Of a stretch of 64,000 bases of DNA, positions 15,736 through 24,801 are shown in pieces. Within the stretch, counting starts at the first letter, position 1; each line of letters opens with the position of its first letter. The stretch comes from CAWDVK01 sp963805715. GTDB lineage: Bacteria > Actinomycetota > Actinomycetes > Streptosporangiales > Streptosporangiaceae. Location: the NCBI GenBank assembly GCA_963805715.1, contig CAWDVK010000008.1:124001-188000 (forward strand), written 5' to 3'. A program made the position numbers and the translations under genes. Below the pieces are notes generated by a model, which did not search any database, was not told the DNA's origin, and was given only the letters and a program-made list of their open reading frames with translations.

Positions 15736-18462
15736 CTACCGCCGGCGGCCGGGCTTGATCCGGACGACCCGCCACCACCCGAGCAGCGAGAACAGCAGCC
15801 CGAGCACGATCATCGCGCCGACATCCTTCAGCCAGACGCTTGCCTTATGGGCCCAGAGCGGGTCAGTCGGCAGCGCCTGCAGGCCGGCGGTCCCGGTCGC
15901 GGCCGGGCTCGCGGCTGGTGCCGGGCTGGCCGTGCTGCTGGCGATGGGGGTGCCAGCGGACTTCCCGGTGCCCGGAGACTTGGCCGGGCCCGTGCCTGCC
16001 TTGCTAGCCGGGAGCTGCAGGCCCGGAGGCTGCTGGATCACGTTGAGGTTGGCCGTCGAGGCCACCGCGGCGAAGCCCCATCGCGACGGTGAGAACCATG
16101 CGACCTGCTCAATCCCGGTCTTGCCGGCCAGCGGGAAGATCCCGCCCGTCAGGATGACCTGGAACATCACCACGACGACGAGCAGTGGCATGGTCTTGTC
16201 CGAGCTGTTGACCAGCGCCGAGATGAGCAGCCCCAGGGTCATCGACACGATTGCGAGGACGCCCATGGCCAGCAGGAACTCCACCAGCGGGAAGTGATGC
16301 AGGAACGAGCCGGTCGGCGGCATCTTCTTGCCGAGCAGGCCAAGCGCCACCAGCACGACGGCCTGGAGGGCGCTGATCACGCCCAGGATCAGCAGCTTCG
16401 AGAAGAAGTAGGCGCCGCCCGACAGGCCGGCCGCCCGTTCTCGGGTATAGATCGCGCGTTCCTTGACCAGTTCCCTGACCGCGTTGGCCGCCCCGATGAA
16501 GCAGGCGGCGATCACGAGGATCAGCAGCACGGACTCGGCGTCGGTGTTGCCCCGTCCGGTGAGCCCCTGCGGCGAGGGCACGAACCGGGCCAGGACGCCG
16601 AGGATGATCGGCATCACCGCCAGCACGGCCAGGTAACCCCGGTCGGCCGCGATGACCGCCAGGTAGCGGCGGCACAGGGTGCTGAGCTGGGCCAGCCGGT
16701 TGCGCGACGCGGGCGGCTCGACCGGTGCCCGCGGGTGCGCAGCGGCCGGTGCGGGCGCGGCCATCTCGGCGACGATGTAGCGCTGGCAGTAGGGAGAGCG
16801 CCGGTAGTCGCCCGCCCAGTCGCGGTCAGGCTCGGCGTCGAATGCCTGGAAGACCTCCGCCCAGCCGGGCTGGCCGAAGTGCCGCAGGCCGTCCTCCGGC
16901 GGCCCGAAGAAGGCGATCTTGCCTCCTGGCACCAGGACGAGCAGCCGGTCGCAGAGGTTCAGGTTCGCCACGCTGTGGGTGACCACGATGATGGTCCGGC
17001 CGTCGTGCGCCAGCTCGGCCATCTGCTCCATGACCGACTTGTCCAGGCCGGGATCCAGGCCCGAGGTGGGCTCGTCCAGGAAGAGCAGCGACGGCTTGGT
17101 CAGCAGTTCCAGCGCGACGTTGACCCGTTTCTGCTGGCCGCCTGACATGGCCGAGGTCCGGGTATTCGCGTGCCTGGTCAGGGCCAGTTCCTCCAGCACC
17201 TCAGCGATCCGGCGCTGGCGCTCCGACTTGCTGGTGTCGGGCGGGAAGCGCAGCTCGGCCGCGAAGCCGAGGGCACGCTCCGCCGTCAGCTGAGTGTGCA
17301 GGATGTTGTCCTGAGGGACGAGCCCGATCCGGTGCCGTAGCTCGGCGTAGTGGGTGTAGAGGTCGCGATTGTCGTAGAGCACCCCGCCCCCGTTGGCCGG
17401 TGCCATTCCGGTGAGCGCTCCGAGGAGAGTCGACTTGCCCGCGCCGCTCGGGCCGATCACGCCGAGCAGGCAGCGCTCGCCGAGCGGGAAGCTCACGTGG
17501 TCGAGCAGAACCTTGCCGCTGGGCAGCCGCACCGTCAGGTCCGTGGCCGCCAGCGAGATATCACCGGTATCGATGAACTCCTGGAGCTCGCCGCCGACCA
17601 TGCGGAAGGTGGCGGGCCCGACGCCGATGAGGTCGCTGTCGCTGACCGGCGCGGCGCTGATCCGCTGGCCGTTGAGGTAGGTGCCATTATGGCTGTCCAG
17701 ATCGATGATCTCGTAGCCGCGGGCCCCCCGGCGCAGTTCGGCGTGGTACCTCGACACGCTCAGGTCCTGCACCACGATGTCGTTGTCGGCCGCCCGGCCG
17801 ATGCGCAGCACCCGGGCCGGCAGGTTCATGATCGCGCTCGGCGGCCGGTTCGGGGCCTGGGACTGTGGCGGCCTCATGCCGGGCGGGGGGGCCGCTGCTG
17901 CCCAGCCAGGCGACTGGAGCGGCTGGTCCGGCCGGACGGGCTGGGCGGGCGGTGCCTGCCAGGCTGGCTGCGGCGGCGCGGCGGGCGGCTGTTCCTGCCA
18001 GGCTGGCCGCGGCGGCGCGGCGGGCGGCTGTTCCCGCCGGGCTGGCCGCGGCGGCGCGGCCGGGGGCGGGTCCTGCCAGCGGGCCGTCGCACCCGGCCCC
18101 GCGCCCGGCGGCGGGCCGGCCGGGGCGGCCGGGGAACTGGTGAGCGAGCAGGACACGGCCGGGCCATCCTGCGGGTGCCCGAGCCGCACCTCGCATTCGC
18201 CGGAGATCGTGATCCTGTGCACCCGATCACGGCCGAAGAAGGTCCCGTTGGTGCTGCCGGAGTCCTCCAGCAGCCAGCCATCGGGCTCCCGTCGCAGCAC
18301 GGCATGGCGCCACGACACCCGCGGATCGTCCAGGACGATGTCCGACTGCGGATCCCGCCCGATACGGTAGCTGGGACCAGCCTGGAGCACTCGGTCCGAT
18401 CCGTCTGTCCGGACGTGCAGCGGCGGCCCGGGTTCAGCGGAGAGTGCGCGCTCGGTCGTCAC
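15736..18462 (-). CDS. Double-FHA ABC exporter (Rv1747 type)
   Basis: 908 aa. FHA domain 1 covers about residues 20-100 (YRIGRDPQSD, GSTNGT) and FHA domain 2 about 215-295 (LRIGRAADND, SHNGTY); both bind phosphothreonine. A 110-residue Pro-rich linker with tandem repeats separates them. The ABCG-type ATPase follows: Walker A GPSGAGKST (337-345), signature MSGGQQKR (439-446), Walker B LLFLDEPTSGLD. An ABC-2 membrane domain with about six helices fills residues 600-900. In Mycobacterium tuberculosis, Rv1747 is regulated by the neighbouring kinase PknF through its FHA domains and exports a cell-envelope component. Here a receptor kinase gene lies divergently next door, which fits the same control. 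Substrate unknown. Confidence 0.93.
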   Translation of the reverse strand: MTTERALSAEPGPPLHVRTDGSDRVLQAGPSYRIGRDPQSDIVLDDPRVSWRHAVLRREPDGWLLEDSGSTNGTFFGRDRVHRITISGECEVRLGHPQDGPAVSCSLTSSPAAPAGPPPGAGPGATARWQDPPPAAPPRPARREQPPAAPPRPAWQEQPPAAPPQPAWQAPPAQPVRPDQPLQSPGWAAAAPPPGMRPPQSQAPNRPPSAIMNLPARVLRIGRAADNDIVVQDLSVSRYHAELRRGARGYEIIDLDSHNGTYLNGQRISAAPVSDSDLIGVGPATFRMVGGELQEFIDTGDISLAATDLTVRLPSGKVLLDHVSFPLGERCLLGVIGPSGAGKSTLLGALTGMAPANGGGVLYDNRDLYTHYAELRHRIGLVPQDNILHTQLTAERALGFAAELRFPPDTSKSERQRRIAEVLEELALTRHANTRTSAMSGGQQKRVNVALELLTKPSLLFLDEPTSGLDPGLDKSVMEQMAELAHDGRTIIVVTHSVANLNLCDRLLVLVPGGKIAFFGPPEDGLRHFGQPGWAEVFQAFDAEPDRDWAGDYRRSPYCQRYIVAEMAAPAPAAAHPRAPVEPPASRNRLAQLSTLCRRYLAVIAADRGYLAVLAVMPIILGVLARFVPSPQGLTGRGNTDAESVLLILVIAACFIGAANAVRELVKERAIYTRERAAGLSGGAYFFSKLLILGVISALQAVVLVALGLLGKKMPPTGSFLHHFPLVEFLLAMGVLAIVSMTLGLLISALVNSSDKTMPLLVVVVMFQVILTGGIFPLAGKTGIEQVAWFSPSRWGFAAVASTANLNVIQQPPGLQLPASKAGTGPAKSPGTGKSAGTPIASSTASPAPAASPAATGTAGLQALPTDPLWAHKASVWLKDVGAMIVLGLLFSLLGWWRVVRIKPGRRR
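17951..18068. repeat. Three 39-bp tandem repeats inside the FHA-ABC linker
   Basis: A 39-bp unit recurs three times with few differences and encodes a 13-residue Pro/Ala-rich repeat (QEQPPAAPPRPAW and variants). It sits between the two FHA domains, so copy number sets linker length. No Thr occurs in the unit. Confidence 0.85.
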
Positions 18463-18833
18463 CAGCCAACTCTAAAGCGATTCATAACGCAGGAGAATTG
18501 CCTGGCGCCGACGGAGAGTCAAGTCCGGCTAATCCAGGGATCCCATCTTCCGACGGGCGCCCGCATAGATGCCGATAGTGACCTATTGTCTGGTTCATCA
18601 TCAATCGCACCGAAAGCAATTCCCTGTCCCCGTCCATCTGCCCGGCAAACGGCTACCGCGGGGGATTCATGGCAAAAGCGCCTGCGGGTTGACAGCGGCC
18701 GCTAGCCGAAATGGATACTTGGATCACCCCGGCGAGTGAATGACTGACCCCCCGGCGGTTCCGGATCTGGGCCACGCAACAGCGTGGAGCCCGGGCGGGG
18801 GCACTGGATGGGCAGCAAAGCGCTGGAGGAGCG
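18463..18833. promoter_or_regulatory. Divergent promoter region between exporter and kinase
   Basis: 371 gene-free bases of lower GC than the flanks. On the plus strand a TTGACA at 18689-18694 is followed by GATACT at 18714-18719 with a long 19-base spacer, a possible promoter for the kinase gene. No convincing pair is seen for the minus-strand exporter gene. Confidence 0.4.
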
Positions 18834-21479
18834 GTGAGCGAGGACACCTTTGCGGTCCCTGGTGACTTCACGGCGGGCTCGCAGATTGCCGGTTACCGGC
18901 TGGAGGAGCAGATCGGCAGCGGCGGCATGGCCGTCGTCTTCCGCGCTTACGATGCGCGGCTGGACCGGCACGTAGCGCTGAAGATCCTGGCTCCCGGCCT
19001 GGCCCGCGACGACGCCTTCCGGCAGCGCTTCATCCGCGAGTCGCGGGCAGCCGCCGCGGTTGACGACCCGCACATCATCCCGGTCTTCGAGGCCGGGGAA
19101 GCCAGCGGCGTCCTGTTCATCGCCATGCGCTTTGTTCGCGGCGGCGATGTGCGGACTCTGCTGGACCAGGAAGGGCCGCTGCCGCCGGCCCGGGCTGTCG
19201 AGATCATCTCGCAGGTGGCATCGGCACTGGATTCCGCGCACGCGCGCGGCCTGGTGCACCGGGACGTGAAGCCCGGCAACATGCTGCTGGATGCCGGCCA
19301 CGGTAGTGACCGCCCGGATCACGTCTATCTCTCGGATTTCGGTCTCAGCAAGGCATCGCTGGCGGTAAGCGGCCTCACTGGCACCGGGCAGTTCCTCGGC
19401 ACCCTGGACTATGTCGCGCCTGAGCAGATCGAGGGCCGCCGGATAGACGGCCGGGTGGACCAGTACGCGCTGGCCTGCGCTGCTTTCGAGCTGCTCAGCG
19501 GAGCGCCGCCCTTTAGCCGGGACCAGGGCATCGCTGTCATGTACGCCCAGCTGTCCGAGCTGCCCCCGCCGCTGACCTCCCGCCGCCAGGGCCTGCCGGG
19601 CCGGGTCGACCAAGTGCTGGGGAAGGCCCTGGCCAAGGCGCCGGCTGACCGCTACCAGAGCTGCCGCGAGTTCGCCGCGGCGCTGCGCGAGGCCATCGGC
19701 ACCGGGTCGGTGCAGCCGGCCGGGCCAGGGCCGGCCGGGCCGCCTACTCAGGTCGCCATGCCCGTCCCGCCTCCCGGCCCCGCCCAGCCTGAGGGGACCC
19801 GGCGGCCAGAGCCACTGCGGCCCGAGCCGGTCCAGCATGGGCTGGTGCAGCCAGAGCCGACGTGGTCCGAGGCGGCGCAGTCCGGGCCGGCCCAGTCCCA
19901 GCCGCCACAGTCCCAGCCGCCGGGGTCAGGAGCGGCGCAGTCCGGGCCGGGACAGTCCGGGCCGGGACAGTCCGGGCCGGGACAGTCCGGGCCGGGACAG
20001 TCCCAGCCGGCGCAGTCCGGGCCGGCCCAGGCCCAGCCGGCCCAGGCCCAGCCGCGCCAGCCAGGGGAGCCGCTGGCCGGACCGCCGACGCAGGCGGCAG
20101 GGTTCCCGGCGGTCAGGTCGACCGATCCTGGTCTGGCCGCCCTTCCCGGCGGACCGTCGGGGCCTGCTGGCTCCTCCAGGCCGCCGGGCTACGGGCCGTC
20201 CGGGCCGGAAATCGGACCTGGCCCGTCCGGGGCCGAGCGGCCGAGTCGCCCCTGGTGGCGATCGCCGCTGCCCATCGCCGCCCTCTGCGCTGCCCTGGTG
20301 GTCGTGATCGGCGGCGGTGCTTACCTGCTGGCGGGACACGGCGGCGGGAGCACCGGGACCGGGCATGCCGGAGGCGCCGGCACCGTGCTGACCGCCCCGG
20401 CCTGCACGACGGCAGTCGCGCACGCGAAGCTGCTCAGCCATGTCACCAGCCAGTCAGTGGCGACCGGCGGCAAGCCGTTCGGGGTGACCGTCGCCCGGGA
20501 CGGCCGCTACACATTCGTCAGTGCGGGCAGCGACATCGAGATGCTGAGCAACGGCAGCGCGCCAGCCCCGGCTCCGGTCTCGACCATATCGGTGGCCGGG
20601 CTGGTGCCCGGCGGTGTCAAGGACGTGACGACCACGCACGATGGCCAGTATCTGGTCGCCGCAGCCGGGGACGGCGCCGTGGTGCTCAACGTGGCTGACG
20701 CCGAGCACGGGGCCACCAGCCCGGTGACGGGCGTCCTGACCAGCTCGGCAGGGGCCAAGGCGGGCGCTATCGGCGTCGATATCTCGCCCGATGACCACTA
20801 CGTTTTCGTCACCCTGCAGGCAGCCGGCAAGGTCGCCGTGTTCAACCTGCAGGAGGCGCTCGACAGCGGCTTCGGGCCGGCCGATTTTGTCGGCTACATC
20901 CCGGTGCCGGATGAGCCGACCGGCATCGTCGGCTCGCCGGACGGCCGGTGGCTCTACGTGGCCGGCCTCCAGCGCAGTTCCTCGGATCAGCACGGCACGC
21001 TCAGCGTGGTCAGCCTGGCCGGCGCCGAGACGGACCCCGCCAAGGCGGTCGCGGCTACCGTCGCTGCCGGGTGCGGCGCAGACCGGGTGACGATATCAGC
21101 GGACGGCACGGTCGTCTGGGTCACGGCCCGGTTCAGCAACGCGCTGCTGGCGTTCTCGGCGGCAAGGCTGCGCACGGACCCGTCGGGCGCCCTGCTGGCG
21201 ATGGTCAGGGTGGGGGAGGATCCGATCGGCCTGACCCTGGCTGACGGCGGCGCGCGGATGGTGGTGGCCGACTCCGACGACAGCAATGTGCGCGGGGAGT
21301 CGGCCAGCCTGGCGGTGGTCAGCACGACGGCCGCGCTAGCGGGCAAGCCGGCCCTGCTCGGCTACATCTCCTCCGGGCTGCTGCCGCGCGTGCTGACGGT
21401 GGAGGACGGCAAGACCCTGCTGGTGACGAACTACAACTCCCGTACCCTGCAGGCGGTCACGCTGGCCGACCTGCCATGA
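18834..21479 (+). CDS. Receptor Ser/Thr protein kinase with extracytoplasmic beta-propeller
   Basis: 881 aa from a GTG with ggaggag 4 bases upstream. The kinase domain is residues 21-288: glycine loop GSGGMA, Lys50, catalytic HRDVKPGN with Asp144, DFG at 168-170, APE at 195-197. A long Pro/Gln/Ser-rich juxtamembrane region (290-475) contains repeated GPGQS units. One membrane helix spans about 478-500. The extracellular part (510-881) is a YVTN/lactonase-like beta-propeller (GVDISPDDHYVFVTLQ, VGSPDGRWLYVAG, LLVTNYNSRTLQ). This resembles PknD, whose sensor is also a propeller. It probably senses an external ligand and phosphorylates partners such as the divergent FHA exporter; that link is inferred from position. 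Confidence 0.93.
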   Translation: MSEDTFAVPGDFTAGSQIAGYRLEEQIGSGGMAVVFRAYDARLDRHVALKILAPGLARDDAFRQRFIRESRAAAAVDDPHIIPVFEAGEASGVLFIAMRFVRGGDVRTLLDQEGPLPPARAVEIISQVASALDSAHARGLVHRDVKPGNMLLDAGHGSDRPDHVYLSDFGLSKASLAVSGLTGTGQFLGTLDYVAPEQIEGRRIDGRVDQYALACAAFELLSGAPPFSRDQGIAVMYAQLSELPPPLTSRRQGLPGRVDQVLGKALAKAPADRYQSCREFAAALREAIGTGSVQPAGPGPAGPPTQVAMPVPPPGPAQPEGTRRPEPLRPEPVQHGLVQPEPTWSEAAQSGPAQSQPPQSQPPGSGAAQSGPGQSGPGQSGPGQSGPGQSQPAQSGPAQAQPAQAQPRQPGEPLAGPPTQAAGFPAVRSTDPGLAALPGGPSGPAGSSRPPGYGPSGPEIGPGPSGAERPSRPWWRSPLPIAALCAALVVVIGGGAYLLAGHGGGSTGTGHAGGAGTVLTAPACTTAVAHAKLLSHVTSQSVATGGKPFGVTVARDGRYTFVSAGSDIEMLSNGSAPAPAPVSTISVAGLVPGGVKDVTTTHDGQYLVAAAGDGAVVLNVADAEHGATSPVTGVLTSSAGAKAGAIGVDISPDDHYVFVTLQAAGKVAVFNLQEALDSGFGPADFVGYIPVPDEPTGIVGSPDGRWLYVAGLQRSSSDQHGTLSVVSLAGAETDPAKAVAATVAAGCGADRVTISADGTVVWVTARFSNALLAFSAARLRTDPSGALLAMVRVGEDPIGLTLADGGARMVVADSDDSNVRGESASLAVVSTTAALAGKPALLGYISSGLLPRVLTVEDGKTLLVTNYNSRTLQAVTLADLP
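19938..19997 (+). repeat. Four perfect 15-bp tandem repeats in the kinase linker
   Basis: cagtccgggccggga is repeated four times without change, encoding SGPGQ units. Degenerate versions flank it. Perfect identity suggests recent slippage and probable length variation between strains. Confidence 0.9.
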
Positions 21480-21549
21480 GTGCGCTGCGGGCTGAGGCCA
21501 GTAGTGTCCCTGGTGATATGCCCTAGCATCGGATGATGGGATACGCGTT

Positions 21550-22272
21550 GTGAGCGGGTACGCCGGAAATACCCGGCGCCGCGGCGGCCGGCGGCTGACC
21601 AGGATCGTGGTGGCCCTGCTCGTGCTGGTCGGGCTCCTGGTCGGCGCGGACTTCCTGGCCAGATCGATTGCGGAGGCCAAGCTCGCCGCGGAGATCCAGA
21701 GTCATGGGTTCCCGAAGAAGCCGGATGTGACCATCGAGGGCTTCCCCTTCCTGACCCAGGCCGCCCGCCGGGATCTGACCCAGGTGCGGATCAGCTCCGC
21801 GGACGTGCCGGAGGGCCCGCTGACGATCACTAACGTGAACGCCGTGCTGAACGGGGTCCACATCGACTCCAGCCTCAACGGCGCGACGGTCGATCAGCTC
21901 ACCGGAACGGTGCTGATCAGCTTTCCCGACCTGGCCCGCACGCTGACCCAGCAGGTCGGGCCGCTCGGCTCGCTGCTCGGCGGCGCTGGGCTCACGCTCT
22001 CGGACGCCGGCCCCGACGAGGCGAAAGCCAGCCTGGACCTGCTGGTCACGACCGGGTCAGCCACCTGGCGGGTGACTCAGCTGAGCGGCAACGAGCTCAA
22101 CATCCGGCTCATCTCCAGCAGCAACGTTCCCTCGTCCCTGCTCAGCTCCATCAGCAATATCAACGTGCAGATCCCTAAGCTCCCGCTCGGCATGACGATC
22201 CAGAGCGTGCGCATCACCCCGGAAGGGGTCAACGGGACCATATCCGGGCACGATCTGTCCTTCAGCAGCTGA
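21550..22272 (+). CDS. LmeA-like DUF2993 protein
   Basis: 240 aa from a GTG. One N-terminal membrane anchor follows an Arg-rich start (VVALLVLVGLLVGADFLA, about residues 20-38). The remaining part is a DUF2993 domain, with DVTIEGFPFLTQAARRDL as its recognisable opening and VRITPEGVNGTISGHDL near the end. Members include mycobacterial LmeA, a periplasmic phospholipid-binding protein needed for mannan elongation of lipomannan. The fold resembles lipid-binding tubular proteins. The role here is inferred. It precedes the formamidase gene by 13 bases but the two are probably functionally unrelated. Confidence 0.82.
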   Translation: MSGYAGNTRRRGGRRLTRIVVALLVLVGLLVGADFLARSIAEAKLAAEIQSHGFPKKPDVTIEGFPFLTQAARRDLTQVRISSADVPEGPLTITNVNAVLNGVHIDSSLNGATVDQLTGTVLISFPDLARTLTQQVGPLGSLLGGAGLTLSDAGPDEAKASLDLLVTTGSATWRVTQLSGNELNIRLISSSNVPSSLLSSISNINVQIPKLPLGMTIQSVRITPEGVNGTISGHDLSFSS

Positions 22273-22285
22273 CCGGAGGCAGCGA

Positions 22286-23302
22286 ATGAGCGACCCGCAG
22301 GTGCTGTCGTTCCGGCCGGAGGCCGGGCAGTTTGCCTGGACGTTCGGCGGCGTCCCGCCGGTGGCGAGCATCCGCGCCGGCACCGTGCTGGAGCTGTGGA
22401 CAGAGGACTGCTTTGCCGGGCGCGTGCGCGGTCCTGCTGACCTGGTCTCGCAGGTCTGCGAATTCCCGTTCCTGAATCCGCAGACCGGCCCGTTCCGGGT
22501 AGCAGGCGCCGAGCCCGGCGACACCCTGGCCGTGCACTTCGTCTCGCTCCGGCCGAGCAGGGACTGGGCGGCCTCGTCGACGGTACCGCTGTTCGGGGCG
22601 CTGACGTCGACGCACCTGACCGCGACGCTGCAGGAGCCGCTGCCCGAGGTGGTGTGGATCTGGGAGCTGGACCGCGACCGGGGCACCTGCCAGTTCGCGG
22701 CGCGCGACAGTGACTTCACTGCCGAGCTGCCGATGAGCCTGATGCACGGAACCGTCGGCGTGGCGCCAGCCAACCTGGAGGTGCGGTCGGCCCTGGTGCC
22801 GGACGCCTTCGGCGGGAACATGGACACTCCGGAGATGCGGGCCGGGGTGACCTGCTACCTGGGCGTGAACGTACCGGGAGCGCTGCTGTCGGTCGGCGAC
22901 GGGCATGCCCGCCAGGGCGAGGGCGAGACGTGCGGCGTCGCGGTGGAGTGCGCCATGGACACGGTCCTGATCGTGGAGCTGCTCAAGGGCGTGGCCACGC
23001 CCTGGCCCAGGATCGAGTCCGACACCCACATCATGTCGGCCGGCTCGGCCAGGCCGCTGGAGGACGCGTTCCGGATCGCCCAGGCCGACCTGGTGCAGTG
23101 GGTCGCGCAGGACTGGGGACTGTCCCTGATGGACGCCTACCAGTTCATCACCCAGGCGGTCGAGGCCCCGCTCGCCAATGTCTGCGACACGAACTACACC
23201 TCCGTCGCCAAGCTCCGCAAGGACTGGCTGCCGCCCCGCCCGGTCATGCGCGGCATGCACCAGCAACTGCGCGAGCTGGCCCGCGCCTACCAGGGCGGCT
23301 AG
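22286..23302 (+). CDS. Acetamidase/formamidase family protein
   Basis: 338 aa, full length. It hydrolyses short aliphatic amides to ammonia and the acid in the cytoplasm. Family signatures are seen in order: an N-terminal strand segment with VEL-type metal region (GTVLELWTEDCFAG), the GDTLAVHF motif, HMGTVG-like MHGTVGVAP, the FGGNMD motif, and the late GDGHARQGEGE segment followed by VAVECAMD. The ribosome site ggaggc precedes the ATG by 7 bases. The nearby urease, amidohydrolase and amino acid permease genes make a nitrogen-scavenging role reasonable. Confidence 0.9.
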   Translation: MSDPQVLSFRPEAGQFAWTFGGVPPVASIRAGTVLELWTEDCFAGRVRGPADLVSQVCEFPFLNPQTGPFRVAGAEPGDTLAVHFVSLRPSRDWAASSTVPLFGALTSTHLTATLQEPLPEVVWIWELDRDRGTCQFAARDSDFTAELPMSLMHGTVGVAPANLEVRSALVPDAFGGNMDTPEMRAGVTCYLGVNVPGALLSVGDGHARQGEGETCGVAVECAMDTVLIVELLKGVATPWPRIESDTHIMSAGSARPLEDAFRIAQADLVQWVAQDWGLSLMDAYQFITQAVEAPLANVCDTNYTSVAKLRKDWLPPRPVMRGMHQQLRELARAYQGG

Positions 23303-23396
23303 CCGCCGGGCCGCCCCCCGCTACCGCACGCCCCGGGCCATGGCCCGATCCGCAGGGGCACAGCGGACCCGGTCCCCAGCCGCCAGCCATGACCAG

Positions 23397-24467
23397 TCAG
23401 TAGACGTAGTGCATCAGCGCCTGCACGCGGGCCAGCGTGGCGTCCGCGACCGTCTGGGCGCGCTCGGCGCCGTCGGCCAGCACCTGCCGCAGGTAGCCGG
23501 GCTGCCCGGCCAGTTCGCTGCGCCGGGCGCGGATCGGCCTGAGGCGCTCGATCAGCGCGTCCGCCAGCTGGTCCTTGAGCGCGGCCGCTCCCTTGCCGCC
23601 CACGGATGCCGCGACGCCCTCGGGACTGGCATCCAGGCACAGCGCGGTGAGCAGGACGAGGTTCGACACCTCCGGCCGCGCGGCCGGGTCGTAGCTGATG
23701 TGACGCTCCGCATCGGTCCTCGCGCTGCGGACGAGCCGGGCGGTCTCATCCGCGGTCGCCGCCAGCGCGATGGCGTTGCCCCGGCTCTTGCCCATCTTTG
23801 CCCCGTCCAGCCCGAGCAGCAGCGGCGCGTCGCTGAGCAGGCCGTCGGGTTCGGGGAAATACGGTGCCTGCGGGGAGTAGCGCTCGTTGAAGCGCCTGGC
23901 GATCGTGCGCGTCATCTCCAGGTGCGGGAGCTGGTCCCTGCCGACAGGAACCAGGTTGGCCCGGCAGGACAGGATGTCGGCAGCCTGGTGCACCGGATAG
24001 CTGAACATGAGCGCGCTGGTCGAGCCGCGTCCGGATGCCGCGATCTCGTCCTTGACGGTCGGATTGCGTGCCACCTCGGCGACGCTGACCAGGCTGAGGA
24101 ACGGGATGAGCAGCTGGTTGAGCGCCCTGACCTGACTGTGCGCGAAGATCGTGGCGCGCTCAGGATCGATGCCGACGGCGAGGTAATCGGCCACCTGGCC
24201 GAGTACGAGCGCGGGCAGGGAATCAGGCGCGTCACGATCGGTGATGGCCTGGTAGTCGGCTATCAGCACCATGACATCCGCGCCGGCGTTCTGCAGGCGG
24301 ACCCGGTTGAGCAGCGTGCCGAACAGGTGCCCGACGTGCAGCGGTCCTGTCGGGCGGTCACCGGTGAGCACCCGGAAACGGCCCGGGGCAACGGCGATCT
24401 CCGCCTCCAGCTGGCGGCTCCGGCGCTGGCTTGCGTCGATGGACGGTGGTATCGCGATGAGTGACAT
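23397..24467 (-). CDS. trpS: Tryptophanyl-tRNA synthetase, attenuator-controlled
   Basis: 356 aa class I synthetase that charges tRNA-Trp. The HIGH signature is HVGH (GPLHVGHLFGTLLNR) and the KMSKS loop is KMGKSRGN. DRPTG and YQAITDRD are further TrpRS motifs. Expression is controlled by a leader peptide with two Trp codons and a terminator/antiterminator switch just upstream. In Streptomyces coelicolor an auxiliary, indolmycin-resistant TrpRS is regulated in this way, so this may be the auxiliary enzyme rather than the housekeeping one; resistance itself cannot be read here. A gaggtt stretch lies 5-10 bases before the ATG. Confidence 0.95.
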   Translation of the reverse strand: MSLIAIPPSIDASQRRSRQLEAEIAVAPGRFRVLTGDRPTGPLHVGHLFGTLLNRVRLQNAGADVMVLIADYQAITDRDAPDSLPALVLGQVADYLAVGIDPERATIFAHSQVRALNQLLIPFLSLVSVAEVARNPTVKDEIAASGRGSTSALMFSYPVHQAADILSCRANLVPVGRDQLPHLEMTRTIARRFNERYSPQAPYFPEPDGLLSDAPLLLGLDGAKMGKSRGNAIALAATADETARLVRSARTDAERHISYDPAARPEVSNLVLLTALCLDASPEGVAASVGGKGAAALKDQLADALIERLRPIRARRSELAGQPGYLRQVLADGAERAQTVADATLARVQALMHYVY

Positions 24468-24527
24468 GAGTAACCTCCTGGCAGCCGGGATCGTGCGACC
24501 TCCAGGCGGTTAGCGTCCTAGCTGCGC

Positions 24528-24588
24528 AAAAGGGCCGCCCGAAGGCGGCCCGCTGCATGCTCAGGAGACGGCCGCCTTAGCGCGACCG
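24528..24588 (-). promoter_or_regulatory. Tryptophan attenuator: mutually exclusive hairpins upstream of trpS
   Basis: Three pairing segments are visible on the minus strand. Segment 1 (cggtcgc, 24588-24582, overlapping the last leader codons) can pair with segment 2 (gcggccg, 24575-24569). Segment 2 extended (aaggcggcc, 24578-24570) is perfectly complementary to segment 3 (ggccgcctt, 24550-24542), forming an antiterminator. Segment 3 (gggccgcc) also pairs with ggcggccc (24539-24532) in an 8-bp hairpin with a TTCG-type loop followed by TTTT: an intrinsic terminator. Ribosome stalling at the Trp codons would mask segment 1, allow 2:3 pairing and let RNAP read into trpS. Confidence 0.9.
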
Positions 24589-24624
24589 CCACCAGGACAT
24601 GCAAGGACGCTGAGTCATCATCAT
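24577..24624 (-). CDS. trpS leader peptide with tandem Trp codons
   Basis: A 15-codon reading frame, MMMTQRPCMSWWRSR, ending TAA. The start could be any of three clustered ATGs at 24624-24616 or the ATG at 24600 that gives MSWWRSR. Two adjacent TGG codons lie five and six codons before the stop, directly before attenuator segment 1. Too short to be a normal gene; its position and codons mark it as a regulatory leader that senses charged tRNA-Trp. Confidence 0.88.
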   Translation of the reverse strand: MMMTQRPCMSWWRSR

Positions 24625-24801
24625 GATGATAACGCAATGACGCCGAGCTGGCCTGGCCGTGCGGCTGCCATGCCCGGCGGCCGCCGCGGCCCACGGCTCA
24701 GGTGGCAGGTGGCTCAGGTGGCAGGTGGCTGCGGGGCCGTGGGCGCAGCGGCGGGTCGCTGAAAGTGGCATGGCGACGGGAGATGGGCATCCCGGAACGA
24801 C

